A DNA stretch of 64,000 nucleotides, taken from the NCBI RefSeq assembly GCF_001949145.1, contig NW_019091650.1:1-64000 (forward strand), given 5' to 3'. This DNA comes from Acanthaster planci (lineage: Eukaryota; Echinodermata; Asteroidea; Valvatida; Acanthasteridae). How positions within the stretch are numbered: the stretch's first letter is position 1; each line of letters opens with the position of its first letter. Of the stretch, positions 24,101-36,110 are shown in pieces. A program made the translations under genes and the position numbers. The notes beneath the pieces are model-generated. The model was not told where the DNA came from, did no database searches, and saw nothing but the letters and a program-made list of their open reading frames with translations.

Positions 24101-26451
24101 CGAGCATTCCAACTCCAAAAAAGGACACTTCGGTTTGTAATTATTGCTTTCCATGCCGGCAGCCGTTTGCCTCCTCAGAGTGTGTTTTCTGTACTCCCAG
24201 AAAAATCTTAGATATGAGATATGCACTTCTTATTCACGGATAAAAAAAAAGCTCAGTCGGTTTCTATTTAGCACCCTTGTTGAAGTGTTCCGTGATCTTT
24301 AATGACTATTATTTGGGATAACATTTATCGGATTTATTTCTCAGGATAACAAGTGTGTTTCATTTTCAGGCAATCGCCAGTCTGACTTATCATTGAAAGT
24401 AGGCCTAAACACCATCGCGAACGTGATGATATCTGTGGCGGTAGCTGTTCTGATAGAATGAATGAAGGGCTTTCAAAAACGAAAGAAGGCCTTGACGCAT
24501 GGTGACCTTTATTCTTCTTTTACCTTGCATAGTTTTCCTACACTTTGTAGACACTATCAAAACGAGCACATTCACACAACTATGTTCCCTTATCCATGTT
24601 ACCTGGCACTTACAATGCTGGTGAGGGCTCACCATACTATGCACTGAGTGCGTTATTGTCTCAAAGTTGTCTCCAATTGGACGACATTTAAGTTTGAGGC
24701 TATGAGGCCGACACTGTCTTTCACTTATCAAGAAGTCCTAGACAGCTGATGAAGTCATAATCATATTTTAATGCATGGATACGCAGATTTCAGCGACACA
24801 CTGCGAGTGGACAACACTTAAAATTGAATTTCTGCCCAAACCATCTTTTAATATTGGACTTAATTATGGGTTCGATATCAAACATTTCTAATTTGCAGCA
24901 TCTTGTTGAGAAAATGTTTGTCTTACATAGAAGCTTAATTAGTCGCAGGAACTAGAAAATGAGGTCAGATGTAAACATGACACGGTAATCTTAGTTCTGA
25001 AAACAGGAGTTTTCTTTAACAACTCCTAGATGTGTCTGATACTCAGTAGAGTTATCTGAAGAACAAAGAGGAAGCATCAATGTAAAAAAAACCATGACGC
25101 TAAGGACTGTTTGGTTGGGGATCTGAGCGCCGTAGAAAATCAGGCGTTGCCCTCTAGTGGCCTACCTTACTTTTATTTCTGAAAGCTAATTACCAGAACT
25201 GTATGATTTAATTAACAGCTACCAGTGATGCTGTTTGATGGGTCGTATATCACTTGCCACAATGTAAACCGTGCGCTGATCGTCTGTACATATTTACATT
25301 CAGTACAAGATAGCAGTGGTCGTCCCTACGGCTGTTTGATGCGACCAAATCAAATTGAAGATCCCTCGATCCCTTGATGAACCTTCAGTCACGGCGGTGA
25401 ACAAAAGCCTTAATCTTGGACCAAAACTAAATCCCGCGTGAGGCACTGATCTGTACTCACGAATTTTCAGCTTGTGTGAAGTCAAAGGCCGTGGTTTTTC
25501 TCGTCTTCAGCACTGGAAAAAGAACATCAGCTGATCCGATGATAAAACCCAGCGAATTTACTCCATTGAACTGTGATTTATTTTGGCAACCAAACCTACC
25601 CCTCAAATATCACACAACTGATGTTGTTTCAGCCTTCGTGTTTTGGTACTCAGTCAAAAGCATGCCCTAAATACTATCGCTGGTTTTAAAGAGTACCCTG
25701 ACCCCACTGACGGAACATTATGCTCTTCAGCCTATCGTCATGGACACACAAATATGGATGAGCATCACTCACTTTAGAGTTCGACACCAAATTGCTTTAT
25801 ACTGGAATATATAATCCAGAGGTCCGGACAAAATGTGACTCCAGCGCTGGTTGCAACGTTTCCGAATACGCACAGAGTGCTAAGCGCGTGCTTTGTCCAA
25901 TGAGTAGACGGGAGCGTTGTTGTCGAAACCGAACCCAATAAATCTGACCATTTTACTCCAGACTGAAGGATTTTTTTCTCTCGGTCAACATGCATGGCTA
26001 ACAGTATATCAACGTGAAATAATGACTGTGAACTCGAGTGCAATGGAGATGTATGTTATCGCCTGATGATTTAGTGTGGCCCGTCGCTACACTGCACCAG
26101 GTCCTCCGTTGCTGCCACATATACATGTACAGTAGAGGAAATGTTTTATTACTAGTTCGCGTCTAATTCAGACCCAGCGACCAAAATGGCCGCACTACCG
26201 GTACTTCTATAAACTCTCAGTCCCAAGCAATCAAAACAAACATGGGGTATTGCAAATAATTATATAGGCCTACTTTAATATTTATACGAATATTTAAATA
26301 ATAGTAGATGGTACAAATACTCCTTGATACAGTGGGCTTTATGATAAATTCTATTTTGCCTTCACTGTTCTTGCCTCTATCCACCTTTGAGGTTTGTATT
26401 AGTATTTTTTCCACATTGTCCACGACTCAAAGTCGACATTCGAATTCACGA
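18127..26451. other. Non-coding stretch without a recognisable gene
   Basis: More than 8 kb has frames no longer than 125 codons and none with a protein signature. There is a C-run at 20686-20698. The 19443-19820 frame is His/Ser-rich with no homology I recognise. Confidence 0.6.
23262..23275 (+). promoter_or_regulatory. TATA-like element in GC-rich context
   Basis: CCTATAAAAAAGGG sits in a GC-rich surround with no repeat nearby. It resembles a core-promoter TATA box, but there is no supported transcription unit downstream, so function is unproven. Confidence 0.2.
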
Positions 26452-26636
26452 AGTTCATACTACGCGCGAAAGCGATCACAGCGTGATACTGTAACATCAG
26501 ATCAACTATTCGTGACGCGATTCGCAAAATCTGAGCATGCTTCAAACTTTCTACTCAAGCACAATGTAGGCCTAGCTGTAAACGCTTTGTGGCGTCAAAT
26601 TTGCTCTGTTTTAGTGTTCGCCTGAAGTGTGAACCA
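26452..26636 (-). mobile_element. Short inverted-repeat element, family C copy 1
   Basis: The ends GTTCATACTACGCGCGAA and TTCGCCTGAAGTGTGAAC are imperfect inverted repeats of about 18 bases. The reverse complement resembles 31588-31762, sharing TTCAGGCGAA, AGCAAAT, TGACG and GCTTTCGCG. It is non-coding and is probably an old MITE. Conserved GTTCATACTTC-type ends occur in deuterostome repeats, as far as I recall. Confidence 0.6.
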
Positions 26637-28059
26637 CCCCTAAGGCGAGCGCTGGTAGGAGCGAATACTCAGTCATATAGACAATGCGTTTTAACAAACA
26701 TTATATAGAGTCGGAGAAGCAACTGGCGATTTTTGTTTCTTTCATGCTGTCTGCGCACTCTTTTGAGAAAAACAAACCCCCACTGTTGTTTTATACTTCT
26801 GTTCACTCGTTTTGACAAGTGGGGCGGGGACTACCAAAGTGTCCGTCGGGGATATGGCCCCCCAACGTAAACAGTGCATTTATTTCTCGGGTCGATTCGC
26901 GACGGGTTAGACAATTATAATAGCTGTGTTGACGCTTTAACGGATTCTGGAGAGAAAAACTGCGTCAGTTCAGATAAGGCCCGGACAGGTCTGGGGGTTT
27001 ACTTAAAGAAAGCCCTACCAGTTAATCATTGGAGCGGACTTGTCAATGGAGGGGGAGCGAAGTCTTATTTCCCACTCGTCTCGCCCGTAAAACACACCGC
27101 AATCAAACAAGTCCGATTTAGCCTGCCCATGACTTTTATCGCTTTGTCACGTTGTGTATTTTGAAGGGATTCGGTTACCTGGCTGATTCAAGCAAGAGGC
27201 CGAGCGGTGGATTCGTCGCCGCAACCCGCAATCCGTCAAGGAGGTTCTGCCTGACGTAGTTTTGTCCCCGTTTGCCTCTCAAAATTGTCGTCTGTGTTTA
27301 ACGAGTAGTCCCGTGTTCGAGTTGATACGATTTGGACTCATTAACCTGGTTCACAGACGCCAGTTCTGTCTTAAAGTCCTTCGGGATGACGACTCTTCTA
27401 GTGTCCCCAAGCAATCTCACTTCATGCAAGCACAACATGGTTAACAAAGTAGTTAGAACATGGTGAATAAGAAAGCTTCATGATCAACAAGACTGCGAGA
27501 AAATTAATGCTGTGCAATGATGATGAAACATTGTACGATTCAGAGTGTCACTGAAATTCCCAAAAATGCAGTTACAACACTCGTGGGTCTCCGCTACAAA
27601 GAATCCATACCCACAACTGAAAAATAATACTTTTTAAAACTCTTTGACAATTTCTCTTTATTGTCCATTTCTGTGACATCCTCTTTGACTTTGTTCCACT
27701 ATTTTTGAAAGCGAAACGAATTAATGTGATACAACATTGTTAACCTCTTTGACAAAATTCAGACAGGTGACATTTTTTGCAAAATACACTGACCAAATAA
27801 AGTTTATTTTATTTTTAAATTATTTTAATTTATGCATTCGGGAACTTCAATATTGCCCATCTGCCATCGAGTGATTAAAAATGCAGTTAATACATAAAGT
27901 CTCCACCAAAGCCACACAATCTTGGGCAGGCAACCACTGCCTAACAATAACATAATGCAGACATGTCATGCATGTCGGCATTCTAACTCATAGCCTTTGA
28001 CCTCACCAACAGAAGCGCGCCTGCGCGGTCGGCAGCAGAGCGCACTTGCACAGGAACAA

Positions 28060-28209
28060 TGGCGACAGCGTACGCTTTGGCACCAAGCAGTCTAGCACAG
28101 TGGAACCAGCGGGGGACAGTCTACGGAAAAGTCCTCGTGTTGTGTTCCAATTCTTCTTGGCAAATCATGGTTGCCGTATTATTTTGTTCACACGCTGTTT
28201 TCGTCTAGT
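28060..28209 (+). other. Possible small ORF or first exon with good start context
   Basis: GAACAATGGCG gives a favourable initiation context (A at -3, G at +4). Upstream lies GCGCGCCTGCGCGG, similar to an NRF1-type promoter site. About 49 codons follow, starting MATAYALAPSSLAQWNQRG, before a stop. There is no clear splice donor and no recognisable family, so it is weak and could be chance. Confidence 0.2.
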
Positions 28210-28959
28210 TTTATTTTTCTGTTGGGAAAACCGCATCTCTCCCTTGTAGATTTAAAAGTGCCACATGTTTTATGTTCGTGTTCAATTCTTAAAGGCTCTA
28301 TTCTCAAATGGGTAAATGGGTAATAGGTATGTATCAGTTTGCGTGATGGCGAACATAAACAAAGTTTGCGATAACCATAGACCTTCCATACTCTGCATTA
28401 TACAGTCCTCGAAACATTAAGTTCAGGTTTGGGTTTCATAAAACGCCGAGTTTCAGACGAGAAATAGCCCCTGCCTACCGAACTGACGGAATTCGCAAAG
28501 GGATTTTTAAGTCGATTTCTAGTTTAAAAACATATCGTGCATTGCACATGGCAGAGGCTTTACGTTTTCGACACTGAGTTTCCGTAACGCTCATTGTTCT
28601 GCTAACACGCCTTGTAAGCTCTTTGTCTTCGTATTTATAGAGTGTTTTATGATTTATTTTTCAAAGTTCTTCAATAAACTAAAGTGGTGTTAGTGACTAT
28701 TTCACAATCTATGTTAAGGTACACAGCCGCAGTGCCCTTATGGATTGGATTTGCGCTCTCAGGAGAAAAACATAGACACTTGTGTTTTTTCTTGACATAT
28801 GCTAGAGCGCTCTATTTAAGCGTTGCCGCCAGCTACACAGGTTTTTTTTTTCCGGGCGCGATAATAAATGCCACGCTCTAAACGCAGTGACTTCTCAATT
28901 ACGGTATTAACAATCACTTCATTTCCGTTATCGTTTGTGAGTTGGTTTCACCGGACAAA

Positions 28960-29110
28960 GTGCGATCCGGCACCCACGGCGGTGCCCGGCCGCGGCCGCT
29001 CTCCACCGTCCGCGTCGCGCCGCGTTTCCTGCGGGCGAGATGGGACACCGCGGCCGTCCGGGCAAACACGGCGGCCGATCGCTCATCGTTAGCGTCTCGG
29101 TCCCGTGATC
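28960..29110. promoter_or_regulatory. CpG-dense block, candidate promoter or regulatory island
   Basis: This is about 150 bases of very high GC and CpG density (GGCCGCGGCCGC, CGCGTCGCGCCGCG, CACGGCGGCCGATCG) in otherwise AT-rich surroundings. Open frames exist on both strands (125 and 104 codons) but they follow from the scarcity of AT-rich stop codons. A CpG island with an unrecognised first exon is possible. Confidence 0.35.
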
Positions 29111-29685
29111 CGTGTTGCGTTACAAATCGCGGTCTTGTCAGCCGCTTCATTTCGAGTGTAATGTCGGTGTTTTGGGGAAACATTACAATGATCTCAGCCC
29201 GACCTACTAGCAAGTCCCCCCCCCGCACCCCGACTGTCTACCGCTTACCGGCACTTGAGTTGGAAAGCGAGAGCGACCGCCCGAAAAAAATAAATTGCTC
29301 AAATTACGGAATAAGTTGAAATTTATGGAGATCTAAACCACTTAGTCTACTTTCATCTCAATTCGACTCTTGCATTTTTGAGCAACATGCTAGTACTTCA
29401 TCTTCAGCACAGTACATCTACAGCGCCCATTGACTAATAGATGTTATTATTATCTGTGGTCTGTCCCTTGATGCATCGATGAACAGCAATGTCGTACAAC
29501 TTAATTTATATCTTCTGGCCTGACTGCCCAAACCGTACGTGGCTCTCCCTTTGTCCTCGCCACCGACCGTTTTCGCAATCATGTGCTATTCCATCCATGG
29601 CCGGCTACGTGTATTATCGAAAGTGGTTTGACCGAAGATAGACACTGCTGTGTTATGTCTTACGAATGAAAAAGTAAACAAAACA

Positions 29686-29863
29686 CAATACGGGCGATTC
29701 ACAATAGCGCGCCTCCAAGAGTTTGCAACGCCTTGGCCAATCACAATGCACAAAATCCGTCGACCCTTTCCAAATGCGCATTGGGTCGACGGATTTCGCG
29801 CAGTGTAATTGGCCAAAGCGTTGCAAACTCTTGAAGGCGCGCTATTGTGAAACGCCCGTATTG
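29686..29863. mobile_element. Foldback MITE, family B copy 3 (178 bp)
   Basis: The structure matches copy 2, with terminal CAATACGGGCGATTC and its inverse at the right end, GCGCCTCCAAGAGTTTGCAA on the left arm and its inverse on the right, and paired GTCGAC boxes near the centre. The arms differ by scattered substitutions. It lies just upstream of a possible coding exon at 30019-30220. Confidence 0.85.
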
Positions 29864-30018
29864 ACGGCACCGCCCTGCCCCCAAAATTGCAACGACAATG
29901 ATTGTCTTTGTTTGCTCCTTCCAACCTGACTCTTCACTGTCTCGTCAGCAGCCTGTGTCTGAGAGTGACAGGTGCATGACGCCGTCCACTTCTCTCTCTT
30001 TATGAAACAAATCATGAG

Positions 30019-30220
30019 ACGTGACCAAATCTCTCGCATGCAATCTTTTAAAATTTTAAAGCGGCCCAATCTTGAAGATAGCATTTCCTTTAGGCCTAAC
30101 ATTAATAACCCGGAATGGTCTGATTTGATTTCAACTCAGATAGATGATAGTCGGTCCTACAGAAGGAAAAAAAACTTGGAACCGGCAAATCCTGAGTTAT
30201 TTTCTGGTATGAGAGTATAC
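30019..30220 (+). other. Possible coding exon of an unrecognised gene
   Basis: An open frame ends at a textbook splice donor, TATAC|GTAAGT, at 30220/30221. Candidate acceptors lie at 30018 (after TTCTCTCTCTTT...CATGAG) and 30093 (GCATTTCCTTTAG). The encoded stretch is mixed and protein-like, with words such as NINNPEWSDLIS, SYRRKKNLEP and NPELFSGMRVY. I do not recognise the family. The frame has an in-frame stop upstream at 29966, so it would be internal or a pseudo-exon. No partner exon was found in the window. Confidence 0.25.
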
Positions 30221-31587
30221 GTAAGTCATGGCCCATTTTCTCTTTGTTATTTATGATCCGTTTAGCGTCAGCGTTTCCTCGCCATTCTATTTGAAACATT
30301 CCCTTCTCGTCCATTAATATTACTTATATCCATTGATGTGTAGCCTGTAAAATCAAGAATGTCACTTCCAAGACCAAATAAAGGTTTCTTAAAAATAATG
30401 GGAGACTCCCGAATCACTTTGGTGAACCAACCGTATTTGGACCACTATAGCCGCCGCGCTGGTGGCCCGTGGGCCTGGGCGCAGCTCCTTGGCCAACAAT
30501 GAAACGCATCGTTGGAAATTCAAGTAGCGTGTCTTACGCTAATATTGTCTTTTTGGGATTTGCCAGGAAAAGCGACCTGTCACCTGTGCCCGATCGGACA
30601 GCGGGCCATCTGCTTAACAGCTTCATCAGTGGTCGTGGACTGTCTGATTTCTTACTTGGAGATGATAGGGATTAGGGGCGGTTATTTGACATTGGTTTGG
30701 CTGCGGGAGGGGAGCACAGGGCCAATAAGACCCGGTTGAGCGCTCTCGCGCGGCCGCGGTGCACCTCACATCCAGGCGAATCCCATCCCGATGTCAGTAA
30801 CGGTTGGTTTACCGAGATATTGCTCCGCCGGCGAGACCGCTGCTGGTTCGGTTGGATGTCAGCTGTGCGCTGCACGCTCCAGGGGGCTCCGGATTATTGA
30901 GGGAAGATGACATTTGAGTCAATAAATTAAATTAAAATCGTGCGGGGAAATTGACTTTAGACGGCGGAAAAGTTGTCAGTAAATAATGACAGAACAATTG
31001 GATGACGCACGGCTGCTGCAGTTTACCATTGTGATTGAATAACAAGTGTTCCACGGAAAGCTCTGATTTTATGAAGCGTCAAAGGGTTCAAAGAATTTTG
31101 AATAGTTAGAAAATAACCGACGCAACAGTAAGGTTTCACCTTCCAGACTAAAGTAAGAAGTGTGCACGTGATGTTTCTTGGAAAATCTCGACCCTTTTCA
31201 AGTGTTTTCAAACTTCAGTTTCAATACCTTCCCTCGGATTTTGATAACTTGCGCAAGATTTTCCTCTATTTTACAGATATCCATTTTTCTGGTTTATGCT
31301 TTTGTGCGCATGCCTAATCTACAAGCCTAGAAACAACAAAGACCTAATTTCTGTTTTTGACTGGAATTCGTAGTTCTCTGGTGCAGGTGCAGCCCAAGAT
31401 TCTCCGTGTGTGGAGGCAACCTTGGCAGCTGGAATTACAGGAAATGGGGACAAAAATACCGTTTGTACATGACAACAGCACTTATGAGACACTTATTTAC
31501 TTCGGAGAAATGACAAAACTATTTCAAAAATAATTGATTTTAAAAAATAATGCCAACAGCTGTGTTAGTATCACGGAGTATCAAGGC

Positions 31588-31762
31588 TGGTTCATTCTTC
31601 AGGCGAATGTCAAAACGAAGCAAATATGACGTCACGAAGCCTTGACAGCGAAATTCGCTCCAAGCTGAAATGTGTTCAGGTTTTGTGAATTTGAGCTATA
31701 TAGGCGCCAGTATCTACTGTGACCTCATAAAATTGCGTTTGCTTTCGCGCCAAGTAGGAACC
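31588..31762 (+). mobile_element. Short inverted-repeat element, family C copy 2
   Basis: It begins GGTTCATTCTTCAGGCGAAT and ends TTCGCGCCAAGTAGGAACC, so its ends are inverse to one another. The body contains TATGACGTCAC, a perfect CRE-type TGACGTCA. It is a diverged, oppositely oriented relative of 26452-26636. Confidence 0.6.
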
Positions 31763-34700
31763 GGTCTTTTGGCTTCTGTTTAAGTTAGCCCGGGTGTTAA
31801 TTTGGTGACGGCTCAAAGACAGCAGATGATAATCACCTCAACATGTATCTGCGACAATTTATCTCCAATTTAAATGAAACATTTTATCACCGAATACATT
31901 TCAACTGCTGAACTCAAAGCATGTAAGCACTCGTTTGGGGTACCATTAGTTGCATGGAATGTCATGTACTCAGAATACTTTTTCGAGGGAGCTGAATCTG
32001 AGTAGAGCCTGGGACACGATCGGCCTACCACAAGAAAACGTGACTCCAGTGCTCGTAAAAAAAAACAGCTCTTCATTTGCGAAATGAAAGTTATCTGAAA
32101 TAATTGTTATCAGTTGTGCTGACCACATTCTTTGGCTTAAAAACCTCTGAAATTTTATTCGTTATCTGCTTATCTGGACAGTTCTGACACACACTGTTTA
32201 CAAGAGAACTGAAATTCTTTTTGAATTTCTTTTGGCAGCCTGTCCGTCAGTCACCACAGTGACATTTTTTTGTATTCGCATGTCATTTGGAACAGTTAAC
32301 AGTGGGCCCAAGGGCCCGTGCAGGCTCGACGTCTCTCCAGTTCTCCGCAAAATTCTCACAAAACATATCATAATATGGCACCGCACTGCAGGGCTATGAG
32401 TGGGACATTCGAAGTCTTCATTGTGGTACTTGATCGCACGATTGGATCGATCCTCAGTGTATGTATGCATAAAGAACTCATTTTATTCGAGTTTCCTTTA
32501 CATCTGTTTGCGCATACAAGTGAGACTCCTGTCTTCCTCTGGACACGTGAAAAAGGGGGAAATTGGCTGTTATGACGCCCTCAAATATTCAACAACTGTA
32601 TTTTTCATGTGTGCCTTCTGACAAGAATATGACACATAAAATTGGCAATCATTATTCAAAAATCTAAAGCTGTGAAAAGTATTTGGCGTCCGTATTGGAC
32701 CATTTACCTCTCGTAGGAGGATACCACCCAGCCGATTTAAGACATCATCGAACGTACCGTAGGAGAAACAGATTCCAAAATGATTTCTCCGGTTTCGGGT
32801 TATACTTTCTGGTTGAAAGGACTTGCCGCTCTTTAAATTAAATGACCAAATCTGCAGCAGATGTCAGACAGTTTGGTCGATTTCTTATCGTCACGATTTG
32901 GAGGAAAGTTCCGAAGCAGAATCCATGCTAAGTTGAAGTCTCTCTCGAAAGTGAGCTTATAGTTAACAGATTCATTCATTTTGTACTCCATTCAACTCAA
33001 CAACTAAAATGAACGGTGATTTTTTTTTTTTAATTTTCAATCATTCACTTCTGTTCCGGCGCCACGGGCGATTTCTGTTAATCCCCTCAGAACCTTTGTA
33101 CACTTTAGTTTCATATTACACATTACATGGAACCGGACCCAACATCAATGAAAATTTAAATATTTGATTTGACACCTTGATCCATGCCTAAAATACACAA
33201 TAGCTTTTCGGCAGGGTTTCGTTGGTCAAAAATATATGAATGCTACGAGCAACAAACGTTTCTCAGAGCGTCTATGGTGTTCCCAATCTAATATCGAATT
33301 CAATAATGATATTAATTACACTTACGGAACAATTTTCGTAAAGTGTGACATATTCTGCCTTTGTTATTTTGAAACTGAACAAGAGAATAGCCTGACGGCC
33401 AGAATCTGATGTATACATTCGATTAATTTACCTGAATACTCCTGCTAAAAAGAAATACCAGAACATCATTGAAAGTCTGTATAACTCGCAACCAAATCTT
33501 TCCAGTTGTCATCAAATGTATAATGTTGTTGTAATTACAAGCGGAGGTATATAGCCTTGTATAATGGACTCCTCAATTACTAATGACGTTCGATTTATAC
33601 TTACTCCACCAAACTATTCAAATGGGATTTGAAACTGTTTCTAATTGGAAAAAAACTGCAAATAAAAGGGGAGACCAGTTTGAAACCCCGACCCAAACAC
33701 TGTAACCGCAAACTGTTGCTACAGTTCGTGCAGTGTGAAGCTTGAAGTACAGCAAAAATAACCAACCACGGAAAACACTTTGTAAACTACAGAGAGCTTA
33801 GAAATAGTTCAGACAAAAGAGACAACATCTATTATTTACTTATCCCCCATACGAATTAAAAAAAAAAGAATTTTCTTCCCGATTTGGCAGCAGCACTGGG
33901 ACCAAAATTATTCCTTGACGGGAGATTTTCACACCAACAACCAAGCTCTTTAGTGGCGCAGAATGGTTAGTTATTTCTGGACACCTCCATCAAACATTGT
34001 CGTTGTAAGCACAAGGCATAGCCCAGGCCCCCTTGGTGTCTGTGTACAGAACCTCTTCACCTTTATTTTCACCAAGACTTGGCCCAATGTGAATTGAAAT
34101 ATCACACATTCTTCCTCTGTCCCATCATGACCGAGTGAATGTCATTCTCAGCATGGTTTAGTCGCACTGCATGCATGCAACGCGTTCGTACAGCTGTACC
34201 TCTGTGAAATTAGTTACCATCTTGGGCAAGCTTTGGCAGTAACGATTATGTTAATAGTAAGATGAAATGGCAGTAGAGATCTCTCAAACTACAACACCAG
34301 ACACAACCAATAACGTGCTACATGATCATGAGCGAGGATGTGGAACATGCTCGTCTTTCCCAACTTTATTTTGGGGCGAGTTTTAAAAGTTAATTCTAAA
34401 TGTTAGCCTTCCCTACACTTCCGATTGTCTATTTACTGACTTTTGTCTTGAGCAAGAAATTTAAAAAGCCGCAAAAATCTGTGAAACGTTTAATGTGATA
34501 TCTCTCCAAAGTGGACCGTTCCAATTGAAAACGAAACTACAGATTCGTGATACGCATTATCAAAATGACAATTTTTAAACGTTTACAGCAGTGCATGCTC
34601 TCTAGCTGAAACCAAATCATCGAGGCTTTGGCCACTCACAAAGCAAAGTTCTGCCAAACCTTTGATGATGAACATTCAAGACAGATTTTAAAAGCTGACA

Positions 34701-35169
34701 TCTTCCTATGAACCAATCAAGCAAGACGTACTTAATGATGTTTAACAAATCAAAGATAGCACTAAACTAAATAATCACCCATTGGTCAGCTTGTGGTGAT
34801 AGCGCTCTCAAAAATGTTGTTTCACCAAAGCTAATTGTCACGTGACACCAATGAAGATGAATTCGGTGGGAAAATCAATCAAAAAATAAACTTCGAAGGG
34901 AAATTCGGATATAAACATCATTATTGTTTCTGTCGCATCGTTATGCACGATTTTTTTTATGTACAATTGGCTGAAGTTAATATTATTTACAATTCTTTGT
35001 CAAATATACAAGAGACGATTCAATAAACAAATTGAGAGATACCAAGTACAGATCATGTTGCACAATTAGTCGAGTAGATGAAACGTGCGATATTTGGCAA
35101 TTATCCAAATACATGCTACATTTGAGGGATACAATCTTTCAGTAAACAGTTGTAAATCTAATCCGAAGA
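31763..35169. other. AT-rich non-coding stretch downstream of FoxB
   Basis: No reading frame above 90 codons and no repeat family was found. From 32625 to 34830 there are no frames of 60 codons at all, the emptiest stretch of the window. Downstream enhancers of FoxB could lie here, but nothing proves it. Confidence 0.55.
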
Positions 35170-36110
35170 TTCGACCCCTTTATTTATCTAAAAACAACAA
35201 GTCATGATTTTCTTCGCAACTTTGCACTTTTTGACTTTGTTCGACTTTTCGCACATTTTGTGTACATTTGTTTTCAGCAACATGTGAGAAAATGTTTGGG
35301 CATGTCTCCCAGCAGGTCAGATACATTTCAGTAATCCTGCCACCAAGGCTAGAAAACATTCGGTTTGAAGTGTATGTCCTTCTCCTCCGATGATATAAGT
35401 TTTCATCTCTCCAGCGAGCCATTCTTTGAAAAGATAATTCGGATTTACTTTTCCAAGTTCTGGATGCAAACATTACGAGCTGTATAACTGTGGATATTCT
35501 TTTTGTCAAGCTGCAGATGAGTTTATGATTTACAAAGTTACATTTCATGTGCCGTTCTTTCACGAAAACAGCTCCAAGACCAAAACAATGCAGCAATGAA
35601 TATGTTTCGTGTTTCGTTCTCTTTGTATCAAATACTTTGAGTGAACATTTTGGTTGGTTAGCTTTACCATGTATCTTTGGGAGCCTTGTGCTGTCTATGC
35701 GTATATTTATAACTACGCCATTACCTTTGCCTAACTGCGGCACACAATGCGACATTTTCCATGTCAGCTTAGATTATAATTGAGCTCTGAACAAATTCAT
35801 AAGTCTGAGAGCGCAACACGGTGACTGATCAGCAAATTCAATTTGTTTTCGACAAAGGGAACCATACAACAAATATTGAATTGTCAGAGATTATGAATCA
35901 AGGCACACGACAAAAGCACATGAATGAAAGTCCTGTTAAATTGAGATAAAAGATACCGTCTAGGTACACACCTTTACCCAAGGTGCTCCGTTAGATGTTT
36001 GGTCCCATAAAACAAACTCCCAGCAGTCTTGCATGCCACAGCTTCGGCTATTGTCTGATTTTTGTGCTGTCGGTGTAGCTAGACTTGAAGGAATGAGTTA
36101 CGATTCACAA
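35170..36110 (-). other. Probable FoxB 3' untranslated region
   Basis: This AT-rich DNA follows the FoxB stop codon. The first canonical AATAAA I find on the minus strand is at 35184-35179, which would give a 3'UTR of about 0.93 kb. The region contains a 191-codon open frame (35755-35180) that is unlike any family I recognise and probably arises by chance. The extent is inferred from the signal only; variant signals upstream could end the transcript earlier. Confidence 0.45.
35179..35184 (-). terminator. Candidate FoxB polyadenylation signal AATAAA
   Basis: TTTATT on the plus strand reads AATAAA on the minus strand, about 930 bases after the FoxB stop. No closer canonical hexamer was seen. 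AATAAA is common by chance in AT-rich DNA, so its use is inferred from position. Confidence 0.4.
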
